From contig CAILYC010000006.1 in the NCBI GenBank assembly GCA_903838355.1, positions 1-64,000 of the forward strand: a stretch of DNA of 64,000 nucleotides, given 5' to 3'. Position numbers and translations under genes: made by a program. The notes beneath the pieces were generated by a model. The model saw only the letters and a program-made list of their open reading frames with translations. It was not told the DNA's origin and searched no databases. The stretch comes from an uncultured Burkholderiales bacterium (GTDB lineage Bacteria > Pseudomonadota > Gammaproteobacteria > Burkholderiales > Burkholderiaceae_C). Below, piece after piece: positions 34,051-44,900 of this stretch. The first letter of the stretch is position 1. Each line of letters opens with the position of its first letter.

Positions 34051-35244
34051 ATGCGAGTGGTGGTGGGTTTGAGTGGGGGTGTCGACTCGGCGGTGGCCGC
34101 TTGGATGTTGAAGTCTCAAGGCCACGAGGTCCACGCCATTTTCATGAAGAACTGGGAGGACGATGACGACCAGGGATACTGCTCGGCCAATGAGGACTTT
34201 GTCGACTCGGCGGCGGTGGCCGATGTGCTGGGCATTGAGCTTGAGTTTGTTAATTTTGCGCAAGACTACAAGGACCGCGTTTTCTCTGAGTTTTTAAAAG
34301 AGTACCAAGCCGGGCGCACGCCCAACCCCGATGTGCTGTGCAATGCAGAGATCAAATTCAAAGCATTTTTGGACCACGCCTTAAGATTGGGCGCCGACAA
34401 AATTGCCACGGGGCATTACGCGCGGGTGCGACAAGTTGGTGAGCGCTTTGAACTCTTGAAGGGTCTGGATGCGAGCAAAGATCAAAGTTATTTTTTGCAC
34501 CGCTTGACGCAGGCGCAATTGTCCAAAACCTTGTTTCCCGTTGGTGAGATGCAAAAGACCGAGCTTCGAGCCTTGGCGTTGAGCTTGGGGCTGCCCAATG
34601 CCAAGAAAAAAGACTCGACCGGGATTTGCTTCATTGGCGAGCGGCCTTTTCGCGCCTTTTTAAACCAGTACATAGCGCATGAACCCGGCCCCATCAAAGA
34701 CCTCCAAGGCCGGGTGTTGGGCCAGCATGTGGGCTTGAGTTTTTACACCCTCGGACAACGCCAAGGCCTGGGAATCGGTGGTGTTCAAAAAGAGTCGACA
34801 CGGCGAGGCCATCAGCCGCATGCTTTGGTGAAGGCGGCGCAAAAAGCTCACCCCGAAGGGCATCATGAGCCTTGGTTTGTCGCTCAAAAAGACTTGAGGA
34901 CCAATACCTTGGTGGTGGTTCAAGGCCATGACCATCCGGCCTTGCTCAGCCTTCGTTTGGTGGCCCGAGACTTGAGTTGGGTGAGTGGTCAACGCCCCAA
35001 TTTTGCCGACTTTCATGAGGACCACTCGCTCACGGCCAAGACGCGTTACCGACAACAAGACGCTTCATGCGGCGCCATTGAGCCGCAAAACGTGGACGCG
35101 GCGCAGTCTTTGAGCTTGTCGTTTGAGCAGCACCAGTGGGCTGTGACGCCGGGGCAGTCGGTGGTGCTCTATCACCATGACGTGTGTTTGGGCGGCGGTG
35201 TGATTTGGCAGCAAGAAGAGGTGGCCCCTGTACCCGCCCGTTAA
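34051..35244 (+). CDS. mnmA: tRNA-specific 2-thiouridylase MnmA
   Basis: [41 protein letters not shown]. Confidence 0.97.
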   Translation: MRVVVGLSGGVDSAVAAWMLKSQGHEVHAIFMKNWEDDDDQGYCSANEDFVDSAAVADVLGIELEFVNFAQDYKDRVFSEFLKEYQAGRTPNPDVLCNAEIKFKAFLDHALRLGADKIATGHYARVRQVGERFELLKGLDASKDQSYFLHRLTQAQLSKTLFPVGEMQKTELRALALSLGLPNAKKKDSTGICFIGERPFRAFLNQYIAHEPGPIKDLQGRVLGQHVGLSFYTLGQRQGLGIGGVQKESTRRGHQPHALVKAAQKAHPEGHHEPWFVAQKDLRTNTLVVVQGHDHPALLSLRLVARDLSWVSGQRPNFADFHEDHSLTAKTRYRQQDASCGAIEPQNVDAAQSLSLSFEQHQWAVTPGQSVVLYHHDVCLGGGVIWQQEEVAPVPAR

Positions 35245-36203
35245 AAGTGGCTCATGGCCTCCATGGCCGAGCGCTTCAAGGCATCTTTGAGCCAAGCTTG
35301 GGCGCTCCTAGAGCGGCCTTCCTTGAGCCACAGCAAATCAATGTGAACTGGGGGCACTTTTAAGGGCAGGGCTTGGATGCTCAATTGTTCTTCAAGGCCA
35401 GCCACCCGAACGAAGTGCTTGGGCAGCACGGTGATGAGGTTGGAGTTGAGCACCACACGACCTGCGGTGGAGAATTGGTTGACCGTGACCACCACGCGGC
35501 GCTCCCGCCCTAAAGAGGCCAAGGCTTGGTCAACAAACCCAAAGGGCCTTCCAGAAAAACTCACCAACATGTGCCGTGCCGCACAAAAATCGTCCAGGCT
35601 CATGGGTTCATGGCTCAAGGGGTGGCCGCGACGCATCACACACACATACTCGCCCTCAAACAAACGCAAATGCTCAAATTCCACGGAGTCTGCGGCTTGA
35701 GCCTGAGCCGTGAGGTCGGCCAAGACGGCAGGGAAGTAACCCACGGCCATGTCAGCGTGTTGGTCGGCCAGGAGTTTTCTGGGGTCCCGGGTGGTGAGGG
35801 GGATGACCCGCAAATTGGCCAGCGGGGCTTGCGTTTCCAAAATTTTAGAAAACGCAGGGATCAACTCTGCGGCGGTGGCGTCTGCCATTGCCAAAATGAA
35901 GGCCTGCGTGCTGTGCTCGGGATCAAAGACCAGGGGATTGAAAGTCCGCTCGAGTTGAGCCAAGGCGCTGCGAACCTGCGGCCAAAGTGCCAAGGCACGT
36001 GGGCTGGGCTCCAAGCCTGGTCCGGAACGCTTGAGCAAAGGGTCGCCCAAATGCTCCCGTAGCCGGCGAAGCGCATTGCTCACCGCGGGCTGAGTCAAGG
36101 ACAGGCTCAGGGCTGCGCGGGTGAGGCTTTTCTCCGCCATGATGGCGTCAAACACCCTGAGCAGGTTCAGGTCCAGGGTCCGAAAATTGATCGGGGTCGA
36201 CAT
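35241..36203 (-). CDS. LysR-family transcriptional regulator
   Basis: [53 protein letters not shown] 36203 preferred because an inverted repeat occupies 36212-36230. Confidence 0.94.
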   Translation of the reverse strand: MSTPINFRTLDLNLLRVFDAIMAEKSLTRAALSLSLTQPAVSNALRRLREHLGDPLLKRSGPGLEPSPRALALWPQVRSALAQLERTFNPLVFDPEHSTQAFILAMADATAAELIPAFSKILETQAPLANLRVIPLTTRDPRKLLADQHADMAVGYFPAVLADLTAQAQAADSVEFEHLRLFEGEYVCVMRRGHPLSHEPMSLDDFCAARHMLVSFSGRPFGFVDQALASLGRERRVVVTVNQFSTAGRVVLNSNLITVLPKHFVRVAGLEEQLSIQALPLKVPPVHIDLLWLKEGRSRSAQAWLKDALKRSAMEAMSHF

Positions 36204-36211
36204 GGCATCAT

Positions 36212-36230
36212 ACATTCATATTGTGAATGT
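36212..36230. promoter_or_regulatory. Inverted repeat ACATTCA-N5-TGAATGT, LysR-type operator candidate
   Basis: Perfect 7-bp arms in the lysR divergent intergenic region. Confidence 0.65.
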
Positions 36231-36327
36231 ACCATATTAACAAAATAAAGTTGAACAATACTGGTAAAAACCCTAAGATGCAACCATGCAGTGATTTCAT
36301 TGCAAGTCAACAGTGAAGGAAAACACC

Positions 36328-36747
36328 ATGAACACTTTTATGAATCCGCATTTTGCGCAAACACACCCAGGCGTGGGACGCTTAGAGCGTGTGGCCCAGG
36401 CGGTGCTGGCGAGCGCCCGCTTCATTGACAGCGCCCGAGGAATGGCCACCTTGCTGTTGTCGGCCATCGTGGCCACCTTGTTGGTTGTTGCCAATCAAGT
36501 CATTGACACCTGGACCGATGGTCATTTGTTGGTGGCGTGGACGCTCTTGTGGGTCATTGCGTTTTCAATGCTGGCCATTTTTGCCCAACCCATCAAAGTG
36601 TTTGTGTTGGGTGTTTCTCACCAGTGGGGTGAGTGGAAAGCCAAACGCCACGACCGCGCGCAAGATGCGCGGATGTGGCAAGCGGCCCAATACGATCCAC
36701 GGTTGATGTCTGAAATCCGTTGTGCCATGCAACGCGCGGGCCACTGA
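36328..36747 (+). CDS. Small inner-membrane protein, hypothetical
   Basis: GAAGGA Shine-Dalgarno upstream of ATG 36328; two hydrophobic segments. Confidence 0.75.
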   Translation: MNTFMNPHFAQTHPGVGRLERVAQAVLASARFIDSARGMATLLLSAIVATLLVVANQVIDTWTDGHLLVAWTLLWVIAFSMLAIFAQPIKVFVLGVSHQWGEWKAKRHDRAQDARMWQAAQYDPRLMSEIRCAMQRAGH

Positions 36748-36797
36748 GTTGACAGCCCAATAGCCTGTGGCCATGCTGATTTGAGCACCAGGCCAAC

Positions 36798-36836
36798 AAA
36801 AAACCCCTCAACGCCGACAAGCGAAAAGGGGTTTTT
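36798..36836. terminator. Bidirectional terminator AAAAACCCCT...AGGGGTTTTT
   Basis: Inverted repeat with A/T flanks between convergent genes. Confidence 0.8.
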
Positions 36837-36867
36837 ATCTTGGGGGTGTCAACAACGCCTAGGCGGT

Positions 36868-38721
36868 TTAAATCAAGGCGAGACGGCTTTCTAGTTCGCT
36901 TTGTGCTTGCTTTAATTGTGCGGGCAAGTGATAGGCCAGTTGATGAAAGAGTTCTTTGTGCAAATCAATCTCAGCTGTCCAAGCATTTTTATCAATGTGA
37001 GTAACGTCATTGAATTGCTGCTCCGTGAAGGACAAGCCTGACCAATTCATTTCTTGGTAGGAGGGGCTCAAACCAAAGAGATGCTCTTGGCCGCGCACGT
37101 GGTTTTCAATGCGGTCGATCATCCATTTGAGAACGCGCATGTTTTCGCCGTAGCCAGGCCAAACAAATTTGCCATCGGCACCCTTTTGGAACCAATTGGT
37201 GGTGAAAATCTTGGGCAAGCTGGCACCGGTTTTGGACAGCTTCTCACCCATGTCGAGCCAGTGTTGAAAGTAGTCACTCATGTTGTAGCCGGTGAAGGGC
37301 AACATGGCAAAGGGGTCGCGGCGAACAACACCCTGCGCACCCGTGGCCGCTGCGGTGGTCTCTGAGCCCATGGTCGCGGCCATGTAAACACCTTCCACCC
37401 AGTTGCGCGCTTCTGTCACCAAGGGCACGGTGGTCGAGCGTCTCCCGCCAAAAATAAAGGCATCGATGGCCACGCCTTTGGGGTCATCCCATGCCGCATC
37501 AATGGCGGGGTTGTTGGTGGCGGCCACGGTAAAACGCGCATTGGGATGAGCGGCCTTGGCGCCGGTGTCCTTGGCGATTTGTGGCGACCAGTCATGTCCT
37601 TGCCAATCGATGCAGTGGGCCGGTGCGTCTCCCATGCCCTCCCACCACACATCGCCGTCGTCGGTCAAAGCCACATTGGTAAAAATCACATCGTGGTGCA
37701 AACTGGCCATGCAATTGGGGTTGGTGAGGGTGTTGGTGCCAGGGGCCACGCCAAAATAACCGGCCTCGGGGTTGATGGCATAAAGACGACCATCTTGTCC
37801 GGGCTTGATCCAAGCGATGTCGTCACCAATGGTGGTCACCTTCCAGCCGTTGAAGCCTGCTGGTGGAATCAACATGGCAAAGTTGGTCTTGCCGCACGCA
37901 CTGGGGAATGCCGCAGCGACATGGTATTTTTTGCCATTGGGCTGGGTCACACCCAGAATCAGCATGTGTTCGGCCAGCCATCCCTCATCGCGGCCCATGT
38001 TGGAGGCAATGCGCAGCGCAAAACACTTCTTTCCGAGCAAAGCGTTGCCTCCATAGCCTGACCCATAGGACCAGATTTCACGCGTTTCTGGGTAGTGCAC
38101 AATGTACTTGGTGGCGTTGCAGGGCCAAGTCACATCTTTTTGACCCGCCTTCAAAGGTGCGCCCACCGTGTGAATACACGGCACAAACTCGCCCGATGTT
38201 CCCAAGACGTCGTAGACCGCACGGCCCATTCGGGTCATCAATTTCATGTTGACAGCCACATAAGCACTGTCGGAGAGTTCAACACCAATGTGGGCAATGG
38301 GCGAACCCAAGGGGCCCATGGAATAGGGCACCACATACATGGTTCGCCCAGCCATGCAGCCCTCAAACAAGGGCTGGAGTGTGGCTCGCATTTCTTGGGG
38401 CGCACACCAGTTGTTGGTGGGTCCAGCCTCCTCTTGGCGCTCTGAGCAAATGAAGGTGCGGTCTTCAACGCGGGCGACATCGCTTGGGTCAGAACAGGCC
38501 AGGTAGGAGTTTTGCCGTTTGGCCGGGTTCAAGCGCTTGAAGGTGCCGGCTTGGACGAGTTGCTCGCACAAGCGGTCATACTCTTCTTGGCTGCCATCGC
38601 ACCAAACCACGTGGGTGGGTTTGCAAAGGGCGGCCATCTCACTCACCCAAGCGATGAGTTTGGAGTGCTTGACAAAGCTCGGGGCATTGACATCTAAGCC
38701 TTGGGGCGTGGGTGCGTTCAT
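36868..38721 (-). CDS. pckG: Phosphoenolpyruvate carboxykinase (GTP)
   Basis: [40 protein letters not shown] at 38721 ([10 protein letters not shown]) preferred. Confidence 0.97.
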   Translation of the reverse strand: MNAPTPQGLDVNAPSFVKHSKLIAWVSEMAALCKPTHVVWCDGSQEEYDRLCEQLVQAGTFKRLNPAKRQNSYLACSDPSDVARVEDRTFICSERQEEAGPTNNWCAPQEMRATLQPLFEGCMAGRTMYVVPYSMGPLGSPIAHIGVELSDSAYVAVNMKLMTRMGRAVYDVLGTSGEFVPCIHTVGAPLKAGQKDVTWPCNATKYIVHYPETREIWSYGSGYGGNALLGKKCFALRIASNMGRDEGWLAEHMLILGVTQPNGKKYHVAAAFPSACGKTNFAMLIPPAGFNGWKVTTIGDDIAWIKPGQDGRLYAINPEAGYFGVAPGTNTLTNPNCMASLHHDVIFTNVALTDDGDVWWEGMGDAPAHCIDWQGHDWSPQIAKDTGAKAAHPNARFTVAATNNPAIDAAWDDPKGVAIDAFIFGGRRSTTVPLVTEARNWVEGVYMAATMGSETTAAATGAQGVVRRDPFAMLPFTGYNMSDYFQHWLDMGEKLSKTGASLPKIFTTNWFQKGADGKFVWPGYGENMRVLKWMIDRIENHVRGQEHLFGLSPSYQEMNWSGLSFTEQQFNDVTHIDKNAWTAEIDLHKELFHQLAYHLPAQLKQAQSELESRLALI

Positions 38722-38745
38722 GAAGGGGACTCCTAGGTCTAATTG

Positions 38746-38830
38746 ATTAAGGACACCAGCCAGAAGAGCCGACACCCAGGGCCGCTGAGCGCAAATCGAT
38801 GACGGCGCTGGACTCGCTGTTGTCCTTAAT
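38746..38830 (-). other. Candidate structured 5' leader of pckG (15-nt arms, 14 paired)
   Basis: ATTAAGGACACCAGC (38746-38760) versus GCTGTTGTCCTTAAT (38816-38830). Confidence 0.55.
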
Positions 38831-39096
38831 GAACCAGTGGTTCACCAGTTGATAGGGGCTTTCTCCTTGGGTGGTTTTTGCGCTCGGGCGGATTTCACGA
38901 CTGTGGAAAAAAAATGAAGCCCGTGGGTCATCAAACCATCACACAAGCGCCAAGCATCCCAAACTCTAGTGACTATTGAGTGTTTTCACAAGAGGGAAAG
39001 CGAGAAAATGGCGTCTAACCCAAGACACTTTGCTTTGACGCGAGCACGCGAAATAAGCCGGCTATAAAAGCACTTTTCTCTTGTGAGACGGGCCGT

Positions 39097-39234
39097 TCAC
39101 GCCATGAAGACGGCGATAAAGGCCAATAAGAAAATCAAGATGGCGCCCCCAACGGGCAAAATAATGGGCATCATGGGAACAATGCTCTCGACCACATCAA
39201 TGGGCGCGTCATGATCAGGGGTGGAATTAGACAT
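39097..39234 (-). CDS. Small single-TM membrane protein, 45 aa
   Basis: MSNSTPDHDAPIDVVESIVPMMPIILPVGGAILIFLLAFIAVFMA*; AAGGA Shine-Dalgarno upstream; not in ORF track. Confidence 0.65.
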   Translation of the reverse strand: MSNSTPDHDAPIDVVESIVPMMPIILPVGGAILIFLLAFIAVFMA

Positions 39235-39494
39235 GGGGTATATCCTTAATTGAGAGAGAAATTATAGCTTTTTTGGCCTTCACTCAGCCCGCAACATCCC
39301 TCTATAGCGAAGCTGAGAAGCGCATCCAGTGGCATCAAAGCATTCTTTAGTTCTCGTTTTGACGTCAAGCTTAGGATGGAAAAGGAAAATGTTTTGGCGC
39401 GGTCATCCACCGCCCGCCATTACAATGAAAATTCAATATCGTTCACGCGAGCAAAAAAGTCGTTTGGCTGTGCATTTATTATAGGAACCATCGC

Positions 39495-40547
39495 TTGCAA
39501 TCCACTTTGCCCACTCCACTGAGTTCTGAGTCTTACACCCGAGGCGGGGGTCTGGTGGATTTGCTGGCCCAGCGCATTGTCCTCCTTGACGGCGCCATGG
39601 GCACGCAAATTCAGCTCTTGAAATTGAGCGAAGCCCTTTACCGGGGGACGCGCTTTAAAGACTTGAAGCAAAGCGTGCAAGGCAACAATGAATTGTTGAA
39701 TTTGACCTGCCCAAATCTCATAGAAGACATTCATGAGGAGTTTTTACAAAGTGGCGTGGACATCTTGGAGACCAACACCTTTGGTGCGACTCGCATTGCG
39801 CAACAAGATTATGGGCTGGCCGATCTGGCGTATGAAATGAATGTGGCGGGTGCTCAACTGGCTTGTCGCGCGCGCGCGCGCCACTCAAAACCCGGACACC
39901 CTCGTTTTGTTTTTGGGGCTTTGGGCCCCACCCCCAAAACCGCCAGCATCAGCCCCGATGTGGCCGATCCGGGCGCTCGAAATGTCGACTTTGAAACCTT
40001 GCGGCTGTCGTATTTCGAGCAAGTCAGCGCTTTGGTCGAAGGTGGGGTGGAGGGCTTGATCTTGGAGACCATTTTTGACACCTTGAACGCCAAAGCGGCC
40101 TTGTTTGCGATTGAGGAGTATTTTGAGCAAACCCAGCAACGCCTGCCTTTGATCATCAGTGGCACGGTGACGGACGCGTCGGGGCGCATTTTGTCAGGAC
40201 AAACGGTGAGTGCGTTTTGGTTGAGTGTGCGCCACGCCAGGCCCTTGGCGGTGGGGCTCAATTGTGCCTTGGGTGCGGCGTTGATGCGCCCCTACCTGCA
40301 AGAGCTGTCCCAAGCCGCGCCGGACACCTACATCTGCTGCTACCCCAATGCGGGCCTGCCCAACCCCATGAGTGAGACGGGTTTTGATGAGACGCCCGAG
40401 GTCACGAGCGCACTGCTGCACGAGTTTGCCAAGCAAGGCTTGGTCAACATTGTGGGCGGGTGTTGTGGCACGACCCCTCAGCATTTGTTTGAAATCGCCA
40501 AAGTCATGGGTCAACAAAGCCCCAGGGCTTTGTTTCGAACCGATTGA
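39495..40547 (+). CDS. metH1: Methionine synthase, homocysteine-binding domain protein (split MetH, part 1)
   Basis: [43 protein letters not shown] start. Confidence 0.93.
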   Translation: MQSTLPTPLSSESYTRGGGLVDLLAQRIVLLDGAMGTQIQLLKLSEALYRGTRFKDLKQSVQGNNELLNLTCPNLIEDIHEEFLQSGVDILETNTFGATRIAQQDYGLADLAYEMNVAGAQLACRARARHSKPGHPRFVFGALGPTPKTASISPDVADPGARNVDFETLRLSYFEQVSALVEGGVEGLILETIFDTLNAKAALFAIEEYFEQTQQRLPLIISGTVTDASGRILSGQTVSAFWLSVRHARPLAVGLNCALGAALMRPYLQELSQAAPDTYICCYPNAGLPNPMSETGFDETPEVTSALLHEFAKQGLVNIVGGCCGTTPQHLFEIAKVMGQQSPRALFRTD

Positions 40548-40576
40548 AACCACCTCTTTTTGTATTAAAATAACCT

Positions 40577-40671
40577 CACCGCCAAGGAGCGTTGCAGCCC
40601 AGTCCTCGAACTGGGTCAGGCTTGGGGTGAATCTCTTTTCAACTGCGCTCACCTGACAACAAACGGGTGAG
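40577..40671 (+). promoter_or_regulatory. S-adenosylhomocysteine (SAH) riboswitch-like element
   Basis: CACCGCCAAGGAGCGTTGCAGCCCAGTCCTCGAACTGGGTCAGGCTTGGGGTG...GCGCTCACC: P1 (CCAAG/CTTGG), P2 (CCCAGT/ACTGGG), P4 (GAGCG/CGCTC), matching the known SAH motif core. Confidence 0.85.
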
Positions 40672-40675
40672 TTGC

Positions 40676-43486
40676 ATGACGCCGATAGAACCCTCAAGTC
40701 CACAGGCGGACTTGAAGCACAGCAACGGGCACACGCTCGAGCATTTTTCCGAAAAACCACGACCCACCTCACCACCCACCGACGGCGTACTTCGTTTGGC
40801 GGGACTCGAGCCGCTTGAAATCTCCAACGACAGTTTGTTTGTCAATGTGGGTGAGCGCACCAATGTGACGGGCTCGAAAGCCTTTGCCAAAATGATTTTG
40901 AGTGGCGACTACGAAAAGGCGTTGGTCGTCGCGCGCCAACAAGTAGAAAACGGTGCTCAAATCATTGATGTGAACATGGACGAGGCCATGCTCGACAGCC
41001 AAGAGGCGATGACGCGCTTTTTGAACTTGATGGCGTCTGAGCCCGACATTGCCCGCGTGCCCTTCATGATTGACAGCTCCAAGTGGAGCGTGATTGAGGC
41101 GGGGCTGCGTTGCGTTCAGGGTCGCCCCATCGTCAACTCCATCTCCATGAAGGAAGGCTTGGACGAGTTCAAGCGCCAAGCGCGTCTCATCCGGCGCTAT
41201 GGTGCCGCGGTGGTGGTGATGGCTTTTGATGAAAAAGGCCAGGCCGATACCTATCAAAGAAAAATCGACATTTGCGCCAAGGCCTATGACATCTTGGTCC
41301 ATGACGTGGGGATGCTGGCGAGCGATATTATTTTTGATCCCAATATTTTTGCAATTGCCACGGGCATTGAGGAGCACAACAATTACGCGGTCGATTTCAT
41401 AGAGGCCACCCGTTGGATCAAAGCCAATCTCCCCGGCGCCAAGGTCTCGGGCGGTGTCTCCAATGTGTCTTTTAGCTTTCGCGGCAATGAGCCCGTGCGC
41501 GAGGCCATCCACACGGTGTTTTTGTACCACGCCATCAAAGCTGGCATGGACATGGGCATTGTCAATGCCGGGATGATTGGGGTTTATGACGATTTGGAGC
41601 CCGAGCTCAAAGAACGCGTTGAAGATGTGGTGCTCAACCGGCGCGAGGACGCAACGCAGCGCTTGATCGATGTGGCCGAATCGGTCAAGGGTCAAGTCAA
41701 TGACACGGGGGTGTTGAATGCCTGGCGCGGCACGCTCGAGAGCCCCAAGACGGTTCAAGAGCGCTTGACCCATGCCTTGGTGCATGGTTTGAATGAGTTC
41801 ATTGTAGAAGACACTCAGGAGGCCTATGAAGCGGCCAAAGCGGCGGGACTGAGGGCCTTGACGGTCATCGAAGGCCCCTTGATGGACGGCATGGGGGTGG
41901 TGGGCGATTTGTTTGGCCAAGGCAAGATGTTTTTGCCACAAGTGGTCAAGAGCGCGCGGGTCATGAAGCAAGCGGTGGCCCAACTCATTCCCTACATTGA
42001 GGACGAAAAACGCGTGCAAGAGGCCGCGGGCGAGGTCACCCGCAGCAAGGGGCGCATCATCATGGCCACCGTCAAAGGCGATGTGCACGACATCGGCAAA
42101 AACATTGTGACCGTGGTCTTGCAATGCAACAATTTTGAGGTCTTCAACATGGGGGTGATGGTGCCTTGGCAGGACATCTTGGCCAAGGCCAAAGAGGAAG
42201 GCGCCGATGCCATTGGTTTGTCGGGGCTCATCACGCCCAGCCTGGAAGAGATGCAAACGGTGGCCAAAGAGATGCAAAGAGATGCGTATTTCGCTTCTCG
42301 AAAAATACCGCTCTTGATTGGGGGCGCCACCACGTCAAGGGTGCACACCGCGGTCAAGATATCCCCGCACTACGACGCCCCTGTGGTCTATGTGCCCGAT
42401 GCGTCCAGAAGTGTGGGTGTGCTCCAAGGCTTGCTCTCCGAAGGTCGCGAGGATTACATCAACGCCGTGCAGGTCGACTACGACCAGGTGAGGCGCCAGC
42501 ATGAGCAAAAAAAACGCCCTGCGCTGTTGAGTTTGAAGGCCGCCCGCGCCCAGGCCTTGGCATTGGATTGGTCAGACTGTAACCTGACTCCTCCGAAGTT
42601 CATCGGCCAGCGCGTGCTCAAAAACCAAGACCTGTCCGCTTTGGTGCCGTATATCGATTGGGGACCCTTTTTTCAGACCTGGGACTTGTCGGGCCCTTAT
42701 CCCAAAATATTGACCGACGCTGTGGTGGGCGAGGCGGCGGGCAAACTCTTTGCAGACGGCCAAGCCATGCTCAAACGCTTGGTCTCAGGCAAGTGGCTGA
42801 GCGCCCATGCGGTCTTGGGCTTTTATCCCTCCAATTCAAGGGGGGACGACATTGTTCTTTGGAGCGATGAGACACGCAGCAAAGAGCTTTTTGTTTGGTA
42901 TGGGGTGAGACAACAAAGCGCCAAAGCGCCAGGGCGGCCCAATCGATGTTTGTCTGACTTTGTCGCACCCCTGGGTTACCCAGACCACGTGGGCGTGTTT
43001 GCCCTGAGCACCGGCCAAGGCGTAGAAGTCAAAGAGGACCACTTTATGGCCGAGCACGATGACTACAGCGCCATCATGCTCAAGGCGTTGGCCGATCGCT
43101 TGGCCGAGGCTTTTGCCGAGTATTTGCACGAACGCGTTAGAAAAGACTGGTGGGGTTACTCCAGGGATGAAACGATGGACCTCAAGGCCTTGCTGCACGA
43201 GGACTACCAAGGCATTCGTCCAGCCCCCGGTTACCCAGCTTGCCCAGATCACGCCGTCAAGGCGGCCCTGTTTGAAGCCTTGCCTTTGGCCGACATTGGA
43301 ATGACGCTCACTTCGAGCATGGCCATGAACCCCGCTTCGAGCATCTGTGGATTTTATTTGGCGCATCCACAGGCGAAGTACTTCAATGTGGGCCCCATCG
43401 GCCAGGACCAAATCGATGATTTGGCCACGCGCCAAGGATTGACAAGCCTGCAGGCCGCACGGTTTTTAGGACCCAATTTGAACTAA
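40676..43486 (+). CDS. metH2: Cobalamin-dependent methionine synthase (split MetH, part 2: folate, B12, activation domains)
   Basis: [41 protein letters not shown]12-binding; [23 protein letters not shown] 40676 follows GGGTGAG. Confidence 0.97.
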   Translation: MTPIEPSSPQADLKHSNGHTLEHFSEKPRPTSPPTDGVLRLAGLEPLEISNDSLFVNVGERTNVTGSKAFAKMILSGDYEKALVVARQQVENGAQIIDVNMDEAMLDSQEAMTRFLNLMASEPDIARVPFMIDSSKWSVIEAGLRCVQGRPIVNSISMKEGLDEFKRQARLIRRYGAAVVVMAFDEKGQADTYQRKIDICAKAYDILVHDVGMLASDIIFDPNIFAIATGIEEHNNYAVDFIEATRWIKANLPGAKVSGGVSNVSFSFRGNEPVREAIHTVFLYHAIKAGMDMGIVNAGMIGVYDDLEPELKERVEDVVLNRREDATQRLIDVAESVKGQVNDTGVLNAWRGTLESPKTVQERLTHALVHGLNEFIVEDTQEAYEAAKAAGLRALTVIEGPLMDGMGVVGDLFGQGKMFLPQVVKSARVMKQAVAQLIPYIEDEKRVQEAAGEVTRSKGRIIMATVKGDVHDIGKNIVTVVLQCNNFEVFNMGVMVPWQDILAKAKEEGADAIGLSGLITPSLEEMQTVAKEMQRDAYFASRKIPLLIGGATTSRVHTAVKISPHYDAPVVYVPDASRSVGVLQGLLSEGREDYINAVQVDYDQVRRQHEQKKRPALLSLKAARAQALALDWSDCNLTPPKFIGQRVLKNQDLSALVPYIDWGPFFQTWDLSGPYPKILTDAVVGEAAGKLFADGQAMLKRLVSGKWLSAHAVLGFYPSNSRGDDIVLWSDETRSKELFVWYGVRQQSAKAPGRPNRCLSDFVAPLGYPDHVGVFALSTGQGVEVKEDHFMAEHDDYSAIMLKALADRLAEAFAEYLHERVRKDWWGYSRDETMDLKALLHEDYQGIRPAPGYPACPDHAVKAALFEALPLADIGMTLTSSMAMNPASSICGFYLAHPQAKYFNVGPIGQDQIDDLATRQGLTSLQAARFLGPNLN

Positions 43487-43543
43487 AAAGCGCAAAAGCT
43501 GCTTGGCGCTGATGCGTTTTGAGACAAGATGCCCCTTCATAGA

Positions 43544-43646
43544 TGCACAAAAACGGTGCAAGACCGCCTGTTTCAAAGCACCCCAATGGTTGCACCACAA
43601 TAGAGCGTCCGTCAAAAACAACAAAAGAATGCACCAAATTAGAGCT
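43544..43646. promoter_or_regulatory. NtrC-like enhancer sites
   Basis: TGCAC-AAAAACG-GTGCA (43544-43560) full inverted repeat, plus half-sites TGCACCA at 43591 and 43630. Confidence 0.65.
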
Positions 43647-43675
43647 GTTATGGGTGTTGTTGGTGGTGGAAAGCG

Positions 43676-43691
43676 TGGCACGGACCATGCA
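43676..43691 (+). promoter_or_regulatory. Sigma-54 promoter TGGCACGGACCATGCA
   Basis: -24 GG and -12 GC spaced by exactly 10 nt; one mismatch to TGGCACG-N4-TTGCW. Confidence 0.75.
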
Positions 43692-43722
43692 AGGGGTTAA
43701 CACCAATAAAAGGAGTTGAACC

Positions 43723-44505
43723 ATGAAAATGAAGAAATTGATATTGAGCGCTGCCATGTTGAGTTCGGTTGGCGTCTTTGCGCAAACAGCAGCACCTGCT
43801 GCACCCGAGCCAGAGAGCACCTTGGCGTACAACATCGGCGCGGTCAGTGAATATCGCTACCGTGGTATTTCTCAGTCCGCAGTGAAGCCCGCGCTTCAAG
43901 GTGGGGTGGATTACACCGACAAGAGCGGTGCCTATGTTGGAACCTGGTTGTCCACCATTTCTTGGATCAAAGACTCTGACCCCAAGGGCAAGGCAACGGG
44001 CCCAGCAGAGTGGGATATCTATGGTGGTTACCGTGGTGCGCTTAACGATGCGGTCTCGTATGACGTGGGTGTTCTCGAGTATTACTACGCCGGTAACACC
44101 TTGAATGTGGTGCCGGGTGCAGTCAACGCCAACACATTTGAGGTTTATTTGGCCTTGACGGCAGGCGCCTTCACCGCAAAAATTTCGGACAGCACGACCA
44201 ACCTGTTTGGCTACATGAACAGCAAGGGCAGCCGTTATTTGGACCTGAGCTACACCTTTGATTTTGGCGATGGCTTGACGTTGGTGCCACACATTGGCGA
44301 CCAGTACGTGGCCAACAATCCTGACAGCTACGATGATTATTCTCTGGCCTTGAACAAGGACATGGGAGATGGATTGGTTTTGAGCGCAACAGTTCTTGGG
44401 ACCAACTTTAAATCCCGCCAAGGTGCGGCCTACATGCTGCCGGGTTCAGGCAGCAAAGACTTGGGCGCCGCCAACTTGGTTTTGGGCATTAAAAAGACCT
44501 TTTAA
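43723..44505 (+). CDS. TorF-family putative outer-membrane porin
   Basis: Signal peptide, NIGAVSEYRYRGISQSAVKPALQGGVDY, C-terminal KKTF. Confidence 0.9.
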   Translation: MKMKKLILSAAMLSSVGVFAQTAAPAAPEPESTLAYNIGAVSEYRYRGISQSAVKPALQGGVDYTDKSGAYVGTWLSTISWIKDSDPKGKATGPAEWDIYGGYRGALNDAVSYDVGVLEYYYAGNTLNVVPGAVNANTFEVYLALTAGAFTAKISDSTTNLFGYMNSKGSRYLDLSYTFDFGDGLTLVPHIGDQYVANNPDSYDDYSLALNKDMGDGLVLSATVLGTNFKSRQGAAYMLPGSGSKDLGAANLVLGIKKTF

Positions 44506-44874
<369 letters not shown>

Positions 44875-44900
44875 GCTCTCAGAAACAAGAAAGAACCATT

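Noticed and set aside
40769-42277. 502-aa minus-strand ORF opposite metH2
   Set aside because: Antisense shadow of a well-supported gene; His/Gly/Leu-rich translation with no recognisable family
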